From contig JALOPK010000093.1 in NCBI GenBank assembly GCA_025453925.1, forward strand, positions 1 through 10,150: a DNA stretch of 10,150 nt. The letters are read 5' to 3'. The notes under the pieces are model-generated. The model was not told the DNA's origin. It saw only the letters and a program-made list of their open reading frames with translations, and ran no database searches. The DNA comes from Candidatus Eiseniibacteriota bacterium (lineage in GTDB: Bacteria > JAFGKV01). Positions 1 through 6,742 of this stretch are shown here, in pieces (positions within the stretch are counted from its first letter, which is position 1; each line of letters begins with the position of its first letter). A program made the position numbers and the translations under genes.

Positions 1-1
1 T

Positions 2-1099
2 GCGCCGCAGGTCTACCACTTCGACGAGGCAATGTCACTGGTCGTCATGGAGAACCTCGCGAGCATGGAGGTCATGCGCCGGCCGCTGGTGGCACGCAAG
101 CGCTTCCCCCATTTCGCCGACCACATTTCCACCTTCCTGGCGCGCACCCTCTTCTTTACGTCCGACCTCTACCTCACCGGCGTTGCGAAGAAGGAGTTGC
201 AGGCGACCTTCATCAATCCGCACCTCTGCAAGATCCAGGAAGACTTTGTTTTCACCAACCCCTTCATGGAATCCGCCGAAAACCGTTGGAATCCCCACCT
301 GGATGCGGAGGTGCAGGCAGTCCGCCGCGACAGTGAACTCAAGTTGGCCATCGCCACCATGAAGGCCGGCTATATGACGAAAGGGCAGGCGCTCATCCAC
401 AGCGACCTGCACACCGGCAGTATCATGGCCAACGCCGAAGCAACTCGCGTCATCGACCCGGAGTTTGCCTTCTTCGGCCCCATGGGCTTTGACATCGGCG
501 CCGTGCTGGAAAACCTGGTGCTGAACTACCTGGCACACTTTGCCCACACGCCGGATCCGGCGGTCCGTGGCGAATACCAGAACTACCTGCTTTCGCTCGT
601 GCGCGCGGTCTGGAACGGCTTTGCGGCCAAGTTTGATGCACTCTGGGCCGAGAACAACTGCGGCGAACTGGCGCCGCCTCCCTACTGGGACTACCCAGGC
701 GGCGCCGACGCCTTTGCCGAATTCCGCCGCCGCTACATTGCCGACCTGCTCCACGATACCGCCGGCTATGGCGGCTGCAAGATGCTGCGGCGCATGATGG
801 GCATCGTGAGCGTCTGGGACATCACCAGCATCGCCGACCTGGAACAGCGCGCCATCGCCGAGCGCCACGCCATTCGCATCGGCCGCCGCTGGGTGCTGGA
901 ACGCAACCAGATCGCCAGCGTGGAGGACCTGATCGCCATTGTGCAGGAGGAAGCCCCGGGTGCACTGGCGGATGCTGTTATGTCCTTTCTTGAGGAGACA
1001 ACGCCGGAGGGTGCGAGGCAGCCGGGGATCGGGGCACTGGAGTTGCCCCTCACAGTAAGGGGTGAAGTGCGCACACTCGGGGAGACGCGGCTCGAATGA
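2..1099 (+). CDS. mtnK: S-methyl-5-thioribose kinase MtnK, 5' end outside window
   Basis: Cytoplasmic kinase of the methionine salvage pathway; it phosphorylates methylthioribose at O1 using ATP. The frame is open from base 2, with residues APQVYHFDEAMSLVVMEN reading smoothly into the first internal ATG at 32, so that ATG is not the true start. Visible are the catalytic loop HSDLHTGS (residues 133-140 of the partial protein), the metal-binding DPEFA (152-156) followed by GPMGFDIGA, and the paired arginines of KMLRR near 263-264 that match the substrate-binding arginine pair of the family. Compared with characterised MtnK of about 400 residues, roughly the first 95-100 residues are missing. 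The C-terminus runs about 45 residues past the end of recognisable similarity (after SVEDLIAIV). The stop overlaps the start of the next gene (ATGA), suggesting translational coupling. Family assignment is very secure; the meaning of the tail is unknown. Confidence 0.93.
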   Translation, partial: APQVYHFDEAMSLVVMENLASMEVMRRPLVARKRFPHFADHISTFLARTLFFTSDLYLTGVAKKELQATFINPHLCKIQEDFVFTNPFMESAENRWNPHLDAEVQAVRRDSELKLAIATMKAGYMTKGQALIHSDLHTGSIMANAEATRVIDPEFAFFGPMGFDIGAVLENLVLNYLAHFAHTPDPAVRGEYQNYLLSLVRAVWNGFAAKFDALWAENNCGELAPPPYWDYPGGADAFAEFRRRYIADLLHDTAGYGGCKMLRRMMGIVSVWDITSIADLEQRAIAERHAIRIGRRWVLERNQIASVEDLIAIVQEEAPGALADAVMSFLEETTPEGARQPGIGALELPLTVRGEVRTLGETRLE

Positions 1100-2070
1100 G
1101 CATCCGTCTAGCGAATCCCGGGACAGATGTGCGAAGCATCGCCGATGTCGTGAATGCATACGAACTTGCACCCGTCGAAATCGACATGGTGAAGCAGTGG
1201 TTCGACTACATGCCTCCTGGCCGAATCGCTCATCGTACGGTCGCCACAGACGAAGCGGGCCTTGTCGTGGGCTACGGGGCAGCCGTGCATGAAGCATGGT
1301 GGCCGGAGGGTGAGTTCTACGTGTGGGTCGGATTGCTGCCTGAAGCGCGCGGGAGAGGTCTCGGCCGAAGGTTGGCTGAGGATGCGCAGCTGTTCCTGAA
1401 ACAACGCGGAGCCAGTCTGCTGACGAGCGAAGTGCGGGATGACGATCCGGTTTCACAACGATTCGCGCGGCACAACGGCTTTGAGGTCACGTCGCACACG
1501 TTCTCGTCCTTTCTGAGCACCGAGGCGTTCGATGAGACGCCGTTCAGGGCGACCCTCGCCGGAGTGGAGTTCCAAGGCATACGCGTGTGTTCCGTCGCTG
1601 ACTTCGGAGATGGCCCTGAGGCACGCCGCGCACTGCACGAGGTGAATGCCCTCACGAGCCGAGATATCCCTGGGAATGAGGGGCCGGATATGCCCTTCGA
1701 CGTGTTCGAGACATGGATCTGCGGCTCGGATTGGTACCGACCGGCTGGACAGCTCATCGCGGTTGACAAAGCCAGGTGGGTCGGCGTGTGCGCGGTGCAA
1801 TTGCTGCCTCAGTCGCAGAAGGCCTACAACGTTATGACCGGAGTGCTGCGGGAGTACCGCGGCCGGGGCATCGCCCTTGCCCTGAAGATCATGGCCATTC
1901 GGTACGCGCGTGAGCACGGAGCGCGGGTTCTGTACACCAGCAATGCATCGAATAACGCCGCGATGGTGGCGCTCAATCGGAAGCTGGGGTACCAACCGCA
2001 GCCCGGGAAGTATCTGTTGGCCAAGAGCGTCATTGAGGCGCAAACCAGCGTTGCCCAAGTCGAAGCGTGA
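1096..2070 (+). CDS. Tandem GNAT-family N-acetyltransferase
   Basis: A 324-residue protein made of two GNAT (Gcn5-related acetyltransferase) domains. Each domain has an acetyl-CoA pyrophosphate-binding motif A. The first is EARGRGLGRRLAED near residues 83-96, preceded by the strand FYVWVGLLP. The second is EYRGRGIALALK near 253-264, followed by the asparagine-rich TSNASNNAAMVALNRKLGY (281-299), a common end to GNAT domains. Because both domains keep the RGRG core, both may bind the cofactor, though in many tandem GNATs only one is active. The substrate cannot be read from the sequence. No signal peptide or membrane segment is seen, so it is probably cytoplasmic. Its ATG overlaps the mtnK stop, so it is probably cotranscribed and translationally coupled with mtnK. 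A link to methionine salvage is only inferred from position; it could equally be a general detoxifying or amine acetyltransferase. Confidence 0.88.
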   Translation: MSIRLANPGTDVRSIADVVNAYELAPVEIDMVKQWFDYMPPGRIAHRTVATDEAGLVVGYGAAVHEAWWPEGEFYVWVGLLPEARGRGLGRRLAEDAQLFLKQRGASLLTSEVRDDDPVSQRFARHNGFEVTSHTFSSFLSTEAFDETPFRATLAGVEFQGIRVCSVADFGDGPEARRALHEVNALTSRDIPGNEGPDMPFDVFETWICGSDWYRPAGQLIAVDKARWVGVCAVQLLPQSQKAYNVMTGVLREYRGRGIALALKIMAIRYAREHGARVLYTSNASNNAAMVALNRKLGYQPQPGKYLLAKSVIEAQTSVAQVEA

Positions 2071-2649
2071 GGTCTCGCACGTGGGAGGACCGCGGTCCGA
2101 GCGGTTCTTGCAGCGCGAGCTGACCGTCTCGAACCTTGTCGTTTTCGTCAAGGCGATGGTGGGTAGCGCATTCTCGCAGAGGATGCGCGTCGCGGGTGCG
2201 CCGCCCGGTGGCAGCGAGGAACGCCAATGCTCCGCAACTCACCGGTGCGCCGCTCGAGCGCGCCCCGGGGAGTCGGAGATGCGAACCGCCGCCATGCCGA
2301 CCACGCAGGACGATGGGGCGAGAGGGGGGCGCATCGTGGTCGCAGCCACCCGTTCCCGATTGCCTGACGGGCCACTGGGTGGTGCGCCGCATCGAGAGGC
2401 CCTCACCCTGGGGCTATGATGGATACCGTTGGATCCCGCGCATACCCGTGCCAGCCGGTTATGCGTCCCTCCGGCAGCTCACGCGGGGTTTGGCGGTTCC
2501 CGCCGCATCAGAGCTTGTCCGGGGCAGCCCGATCAGGCTACCTTGACGCAACCGGTTGTCTCCGTGGCCCCGGCCCGGTTCCGTCCGTCATGGAAGGACC
2601 CTGGTCGGGATCCTGCCCGCCGCGACGTCGGCATCACAAGGAGCGTCAG
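2071..2649. other. Long intergenic region, no gene recognised
   Basis: These 579 bases separate the GNAT gene from the propeller gene. Several reading frames stay open on both strands because of high GC, but their translations are rich in Arg, Pro and Ala with no family motif and no good ribosome binding site. One runs in frame with the downstream propeller gene from 2416, but it precedes a clear signal peptide and looks non-coding. The only structure seen is a perfect 12-bp palindrome, GGACCGCGGTCC, at 2087-2098, 16 bases after the GNAT stop. It has no loop and no T-run, so it is not a classical terminator. A promoter for the propeller gene presumably lies here but no consensus boxes stand out. 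Confidence 0.6.
2638..2643 (+). promoter_or_regulatory. Ribosome binding site AAGGAG fixing the propeller gene start
   Basis: AAGGAG lies 6 bases before the ATG at 2650, and that ATG begins a typical signal peptide. This settles the start against the longer in-frame reading that opens at 2416. Confidence 0.85.
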
Positions 2650-4314
2650 ATGCTTCCACCTTCCCTTAGAGCAGGCCGCAATGCCACAGCCCTCTCGCTC
2701 GTCCTCCTCGTCAGTGGCGCCCTCCGGGTTCATGCCCTCCCGCCGGATCCGATCTGGACGTGGCTCTATGACAGTGGGTTCGACGACCGGGCGTTGAGCA
2801 TCGCCAGCGATGGCGCCGGCGCCGTCTATGTCGGTGGCGCGGCCGCGCTACCGCCCAATCCCAGGGACATGACGATCGTGGAGTACGGCATGGACGGCGT
2901 CGTCGGTTTTGTCTCGCACTACGATGGAGGTGCGGACGACTTCCTCAGCGCCATTGCCCTGGACGGCGTGGGTCATCTCTACGGTGCCGGCGAGTCCTTT
3001 CTGGGTGGAGACTACGACATCACCTTGGCCAAGTGGGAGGTGGGCGGGGATCTAGTGTGGGCTCGAAGCTGGGACTTTGGCGACATCGACCACGGCACTG
3101 ACCTGGCGATCGATCGATCAGGCGACCTCTACGTCGTCGGCGAGACAGGCGGCTGGGTCGAACCCAACCTGATTGTCGTCAAGTTCGACAGTGCGGGAGA
3201 CACGCTGTGGACGAGGTCGTTCGATTCGGGCTACGATGATTGGATCGCGCAGGTGGCGCTTGACTCGGCCGGCGCGGTGTTCCTCGCGGGCAACATGTAT
3301 GTCGGCGATCGGAGCGCGTGGAATCTGATCAAGTATGATTGGGACGGTTCGATGATCTGGAGCGTCACATCGGACACCAGCGAGGATGCCACATGCTGGG
3401 ATGTCAAGGCCGGCCCCGGCGGTGGTGTGTACCTCACGGGCAGTCAGGGGATCGCCGATCGCAACGTGGCCGTACATGCCTTCGATCCCTATGGAAACCC
3501 GCGGTGGAACCAGTCATTCGACTGGGGAGGGGATGAAGAGGGGCAAGGCCTGGCCATTGACGCGGCCGGTGCGGTGTTCGTGGTCGGTCATCGTGTGACG
3601 AACAAGACGCTGGATCCCCTCCTGCTCAAGCTCACCTCAGATGGTGAACCGCTCTGGATTTATGACCCCGATTTCACTGAGGACGTGATGGCCTTCGATG
3701 TTGCCGTCGATCGCAACGGCTACCTCTTCGTTGCCGCCGCAAGGGACAACGGGGTGGACTATGACTTCAAAACCGACGTTTACGCGCAGTACCTCTCCAT
3801 AGGCGGTCGTGTTTGTCATGGCGGGGTCGGATTACCGGGTGTTGAGGTGGTCATCGAAGGAGGCTTGTCTGGCAGTTGCACCACCGATAGCGACGGCGCA
3901 TTCCGGTTCGACGGCCTCCCTTGCGCATATCAGTACAGGGTATTCCCATCGGCCCAGGGGTACTCGTTCTCCCCACCTGACTATACGTATCCGCTTCTGG
4001 GATACGATTTTGTCAACCAGGATTTCGACGCCGTCGTCACGGCGATCCCCGGCGCCCATCCGGCGCGGCTCACCTTGTCGGTTCCCTCACCCGTGCTTCA
4101 CGAGGCAACGGTCTCCGTGTCGCTGCCGGTGACGGCCGGCGTCACGCTCGACGCCCTCGACCTCTCGGGACGTCTGGTCGAGACGCTCGCCGACGGCATC
4201 ATGGCTGCCGGGGCTCACCTCGTACGATGGGCCCCCGCGCGCTCGGGTGTCTACGTGATCCGCCTGGAAACCGTCGGCGCATGCGAGACACGGAGGGTGG
4301 TCGCGATCAGATAG
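2650..4314 (+). CDS. Secreted seven-bladed beta-propeller protein with carboxypeptidase-regulatory-like domain and FlgD/T9SS-type sorting tail
   Basis: A 554-residue exported protein. Residues 1-29 form a signal peptide (basic N-region, hydrophobic ALSLVLLVSGAL, probable cut after VHA). Residues about 33-380 are seven repeats of about 50 residues. Each has a W..(S/D) strand, D-x-x-G turns and a (V/L)(Y/F)(V/L)(A/V)G strand, with the aromatic residue at about 60, 111, 161, 211, 261, 310 and 360. This is the SBBP / beta-propeller-repeat pattern. Residues about 383-460 (GGRVCHGGVGLPGVEVVIEG, then TDSDGAFRFDGLP) match a carboxypeptidase-regulatory or SdrD-B-like beta-sandwich. Residues about 470-554 end in LDLSGRLVETL, GAHLVRWAP, SGVYVIRLE and RRVVAIR, the signature of FlgD-like Ig domains and type-A T9SS C-terminal sorting domains. 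The protein is therefore probably secreted and perhaps anchored on the cell surface. Its ligand is unknown. A perfect ribosome binding site supports this start. Confidence 0.88.
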   Translation: MLPPSLRAGRNATALSLVLLVSGALRVHALPPDPIWTWLYDSGFDDRALSIASDGAGAVYVGGAAALPPNPRDMTIVEYGMDGVVGFVSHYDGGADDFLSAIALDGVGHLYGAGESFLGGDYDITLAKWEVGGDLVWARSWDFGDIDHGTDLAIDRSGDLYVVGETGGWVEPNLIVVKFDSAGDTLWTRSFDSGYDDWIAQVALDSAGAVFLAGNMYVGDRSAWNLIKYDWDGSMIWSVTSDTSEDATCWDVKAGPGGGVYLTGSQGIADRNVAVHAFDPYGNPRWNQSFDWGGDEEGQGLAIDAAGAVFVVGHRVTNKTLDPLLLKLTSDGEPLWIYDPDFTEDVMAFDVAVDRNGYLFVAAARDNGVDYDFKTDVYAQYLSIGGRVCHGGVGLPGVEVVIEGGLSGSCTTDSDGAFRFDGLPCAYQYRVFPSAQGYSFSPPDYTYPLLGYDFVNQDFDAVVTAIPGAHPARLTLSVPSPVLHEATVSVSLPVTAGVTLDALDLSGRLVETLADGIMAAGAHLVRWAPARSGVYVIRLETVGACETRRVVAIR

Positions 4315-4861
4315 CACCTCATGCCGAATCCGGCCTGAGCGAAGCGTCTCGCAGCTCAGCCCGGGCGACCAGGTGGCGCCCAGCGTGGCGATCCCACTGC
4401 CGGCCCGACGAGCGGGAGCAGCCCCTCTCCCTCGGAGTCATGCCGCTCGCGAGAGCCGCCTTCACCTCGGGGAGGCGATGGATTGGACCGGACCTCGCCG
4501 GTGTTCAGCCCGGCAGCGAGGTGCCCGCGGGCATGTGGCGCGGAGTCTGATCTTGCCTGGCCCGGAACAGCAGACTCCCCACACGCACGAGCCTACAGTA
4601 CATTCATCGCGCCCAGTCTTCGCGGCACCGCTCGTGCGTATCAGTGCGGTGGCACGCGTCTGCCGTCTGTCGTCGGAGCCTGAAAGGAGGGATTGGGTTC
4701 GGCTTCCGTCCGGGATGCGACTGGAGGCACGAATCGTCCAAACCCCCAAGAATCTGTCCAGCCGACAGGAGCGAGTCTATCGCCGGATCGCCTGCCGACC
4801 GCTCCGGGGCATCAGGGTTCGGCCCGCGGGAAGTTCAGGCGCGGAAAGGTCGAGGTCAGCC
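4315..4861. other. Long intergenic region upstream of the Reg_prop membrane protein
   Basis: These 547 bases have no recognised gene. The frame of the downstream gene happens to stay open back to 4373, but the implied 163-residue extension is Arg/Pro/Ser-rich, low in conserved features, and would bury the predicted N-terminal membrane anchor. A short GCCG-AATC-CGGC hairpin at 4323-4334, just after the propeller stop, lacks a T-run. An isolated AAAGGAGG at 4683-4690 looks like a ribosome binding site but is not followed by a convincing reading frame. Confidence 0.55.
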
Positions 4862-6244
4862 ATGCACATGGATGCGCACGATGACGGATTGGGTGCGCGA
4901 TGCCGGCACATCGCGGATGGGTTGTTGCTGCTGAACCAGAAGAGGCTCATCATCATCCTCGCAGCGTGGGCCCTCGTCGCGTTGGTTCACAAGGCGATGT
5001 ACGGCCCGCTGGCCGGCATGTTCCCCTTGCGGGAGGGCCTGCCCAGTAGCCAGGTCTCGGCCATCTTGGAGGATCGCGACGGTGCCGTGTGGTTCGGGAC
5101 CGGCGCAGGAGTGACCCGCCTCCACGGGACCTCGTGGAGAACCTTCACGCGGGCCGAGGGCGCGCCCGGTAGCGAAACCCGGTCCATCCTGCAGGATGCA
5201 AGAGGGAACATCTGGTTCGGCACGGTTCGTGGGGTCTACAGGTACGACGGGACCTCGTGGGAGGGCTCCCACACCGAACGTCCTCGGGGAGGTGATCAAG
5301 TCTCCAGGCTCATGCTAAGCCAGGAAGGCGATCTCTGGGCCGCAACCTGGAATGGAGTGCTCCGGTACGACGGACGCGGGTGGAAGGCCCTCACGACCGC
5401 CGACGGCCTGGTGAGCAACCACGTGCTGGACATGGTGCAGGACGACAAGGGGAACCTGTGGTTCGGGACCATGGATGGCGTGAGCCGGTACGACGGGGCG
5501 GCGTGGCAGACCTTCTCCATTCGAGACGGACTGGCGGATCGCCGTGTCAACGCAGTGGCGCAGGGATCGGCCGGTGAGTTGTGGTTCGGGACGCTGGATG
5601 GCGTCAGCCGATACGACGGGGCGTCATGGCAGACCTACAGAACCGACGACGGCGTGCCGTCCAATCTGGTGAACGCCCTCCACCGCGACGCCACTGGCGC
5701 GATGTGGGTGGGGACCGGCAAAGGGGTGGCGCGGTATGACGGCACAGTGTGGGCCGAGTTCAGGACGCCAGGCGGATTCGCGGGGAACGAGATCCGCTGC
5801 ATCGCGGAGGGCCGCAACGGTCACGTGTGGCTTGGCACGGTAGGCGGGGCGTTTCAGTACGACGGCGGCCCCTGGAGGGCGTATGTCTCCCAACTCGGCC
5901 CGGGCGTGAACGCGGTCTTTGTTCTCGGCAGCGTGGTGATTCCTCTGTGCGTGCTGCTGTCACTGCTCTACACGCTCATCCGGAAGGTTCCTCACCGCTC
6001 GTATCTGGGGCTGGGCTGGAACACGCTCCTGGTGATTCCGGCCTTCGTCATCGCGGTCGTCTTGCACGGGGCCAACTACGCCCTGTTCATCGACAGCTTC
6101 CGGCGCGCGGTCGGAGACGAGGCCGTGTTCTTCATTGTGGCCCTGATGGTGCTGCCGGCGTTCGTGGTCGTGTCCTTCGGGTATACTCTGGTCATTCGGG
6201 CGATTCTGCCGCTTTGGGCCAAGGTGAGGGGAGTGAAGGAATAG
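4862..6244 (+). CDS. Membrane-anchored Reg_prop-type seven-bladed propeller protein without an output domain
   Basis: A 460-residue protein. A predicted membrane helix at about 28-45 (LIIILAAWALVALV) leads into seven two-component-regulator-propeller (Reg_prop) repeats. Each repeat has the pattern D..G.(L/V/I)WFGT..GV.RYDG..W..(F/Y). The key Trp falls at residues 77, 118, 159, 200, 241, 282 and 323, an exact 41-residue period with no insertion. The C-terminus holds three more predicted helices (about 351-372, 387-410, 420-446) and ends in a short basic tail (WAKVRGVKE). In known families such propellers are the periplasmic sensors of hybrid histidine kinases, LytS-type kinases or cyclic-di-GMP enzymes; no such domain is present here. 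The start at ATG 4862 is chosen because GAGG lies 6 bases upstream and it gives a sensible anchor; ATG 4868 is an alternative. The ligand, and any partner that would carry the signal, are unknown. Confidence 0.85.
   Translation: MHMDAHDDGLGARCRHIADGLLLLNQKRLIIILAAWALVALVHKAMYGPLAGMFPLREGLPSSQVSAILEDRDGAVWFGTGAGVTRLHGTSWRTFTRAEGAPGSETRSILQDARGNIWFGTVRGVYRYDGTSWEGSHTERPRGGDQVSRLMLSQEGDLWAATWNGVLRYDGRGWKALTTADGLVSNHVLDMVQDDKGNLWFGTMDGVSRYDGAAWQTFSIRDGLADRRVNAVAQGSAGELWFGTLDGVSRYDGASWQTYRTDDGVPSNLVNALHRDATGAMWVGTGKGVARYDGTVWAEFRTPGGFAGNEIRCIAEGRNGHVWLGTVGGAFQYDGGPWRAYVSQLGPGVNAVFVLGSVVIPLCVLLSLLYTLIRKVPHRSYLGLGWNTLLVIPAFVIAVVLHGANYALFIDSFRRAVGDEAVFFIVALMVLPAFVVVSFGYTLVIRAILPLWAKVRGVKE
5042..5890 (+). 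repeat. Seven in-frame 123-bp coding repeats (propeller blades)
   Basis: The Reg_prop domain is built of seven tandem units with a 123-bp period. The units starting at the Trp codons 5459 and 5582 are the most alike: by hand count 51 of 58 bases match between 5458-5515 and 5581-5638. The others share mainly the protein pattern. This suggests at least one fairly recent unit duplication or gene conversion. Confidence 0.8.
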
Positions 6245-6259
6245 AGCCTTGCGAGGCTC
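6244..6259. terminator. Hairpin directly after the Reg_prop gene stop, no T-run
   Basis: GAGCCT and AGGCTC pair perfectly around a TGCG loop, beginning on the last base of the stop codon. There is no T-run after it, so it is only a possible terminator or mRNA-stabilising hairpin. Confidence 0.35.
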
Positions 6260-6312
6260 ATGCGCAGGCCGAACCCTGGAGCACCCGCTGCTTGACGGTC
6301 CCGAAGGCGACG

Positions 6313-6343
6313 GGCTCCCTGAGTTCAGTCAGTTCAGAGAGCC
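6313..6343. terminator. Imperfect hairpin between convergent Reg_prop gene and hicA remnant
   Basis: The arm GGCTCCCTGA (6313-6322) pairs 9 of 10 with TCAGAGAGCC (6334-6343) around an 11-base loop that contains a repeated GTTCAG. It sits 4 bases after the end of the hicA remnant reading on the - strand and could have served as its terminator, or as a bidirectional one. No T-run is present. Confidence 0.35.
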
Positions 6344-6347
6344 ACCT

Positions 6348-6518
6348 TCACCCTGGGGCCGTGAAGGATGGGATCGGAGCTTGCCCCCTATCGGCCTGCC
6401 CGGGAACCGCTTCCATCATGCCGGTTCTCGGATTGATCCAAAGGGAGTGCCAGGCACCCTCCCGTTTCAAGTAGCAGCCGGTGCTTCTCAACCTGCGTTC
6501 AAGATCCCGAAGCTTCAT
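6348..6518 (-). pseudogene. hicA: hicA-like mRNA interferase toxin, C-terminus scrambled
   Basis: On the - strand the ATG at 6518 begins MKLRDLERRLRSTGCYLKR, followed by EGAWHSLWINPRTGMMEAVP. This matches the HicA family (double-stranded-RNA-binding-fold mRNA interferase), which typically reads MK.RDLER.L...GC...REG..HS.W.NP.T.....VPRH.EI. The catalytic-type His is kept (residue 24). After VP (residues 38-39) the expected PRHxEI and the final helix are missing; the frame instead reads GQADRGQAPIPS and stops after 56 residues. Pieces resembling the lost end can be read in other frames (KLRS, then ILHGPRV, running to a stop at 6334-6336), which points to small indels rather than a designed short form. 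The start overlaps the hicB stop as ATGA, the usual arrangement in this hicB-hicA subtype. The toxin is probably inactive. Confidence 0.7.
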
Positions 6519-6732
6519 CCAATCACGAACTTTTCTTGAATGGCATCCTCGGGCAGCCCACGGAGCATATCCGCCCTTCGATCTTCCGGTATGAGCTCCA
6601 TGGCCCCCCGCGGGCTTTCCTTGGTTTCCTCAACGGTTTCGCCCTGCCCGTTGGAACCAGGCACCTCAGGACAGATCGCCCAAAGCCTCCCTCCGTAGCG
6701 GCTTCAACGATAGCGGTGAACTCTGCCCTCAT
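6515..6732 (-). pseudogene. hicB: hicB-like antitoxin with a one-base frameshift
   Basis: HicB antitoxins bind and neutralise HicA and often repress their own operon. On the - strand the ATG at 6732 reads MRAEFTAIVEAATEGGF, then the frame breaks at about 6681-6684. Inserting one base restores W and continues AICPEVPGSNGQGETVEE, then TKESPRGAMELIPEDRRA and DMLRGLPEDAIQEKFVIG, stopping at 6515. The repaired product is 72 residues, the normal size for this short HicB family, with its hallmark EGG(Y/F)WA.CPE.PG....GET.EE. Unusual P and G residues in the helix (ESPRGAMEL where ESLREAIEL is typical) also suggest decay. Unrepaired, the frame gives an unrelated tail. It lies directly ahead of the hicA remnant with an ATGA overlap. 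A sequencing error is the main alternative to true decay. Confidence 0.75.
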
Positions 6733-6736
6733 GCGG

Positions 6737-6742
6737 CTCCCT
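6737..6742 (-). promoter_or_regulatory. Ribosome binding site AGGGAG ahead of the hicB remnant
   Basis: AGGGAG lies 4 bases before the ATG at 6732 on the - strand. It supports that start over the in-frame ATG at 6759. Confidence 0.6.

Noticed and set aside
35-1456. A 473-codon open frame on the - strand opposite mtnK and the GNAT gene.
   Set aside because: It is antisense to a securely identified MtnK and GNAT, its translation is His/Arg/Gly-rich with no family pattern, and such shadows are usual in GC-rich DNA.
2087-2098. Perfect palindrome GGACCGCGGTCC as an operator or terminator.
   Set aside because: It has no loop and no T-run, and a 12-bp GC palindrome can arise by chance; it is noted in the gap entry only.
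1910-2419. A 169-codon + strand open frame overlapping the GNAT end and running into the gap.
   Set aside because: It is out of frame with the GNAT gene for its first third and its remainder shows no recognisable protein features.
2416-2649. In-frame extension of the propeller protein by 78 residues.
   Set aside because: It precedes a clear signal peptide, has no ribosome binding site, and AAGGAG sits 6 bases ahead of the ATG at 2650.
4373-4861. In-frame extension of the Reg_prop protein by 163 residues.
   Set aside because: The sequence is Arg/Pro/Ser-rich without motifs and would place a long polar stretch before the membrane anchor; ATG 4862 has a GAGG at good spacing.
6681-6687. Programmed -1 frameshifting at TTTGGGC in hicB as an explanation of the frame break.
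   Set aside because: The codons in the zero frame (TTT GGG) do not form a proper X XXY YYZ slip site, HicB is not known to use frameshifting, and hicA is damaged too, so a one-base loss is simpler.
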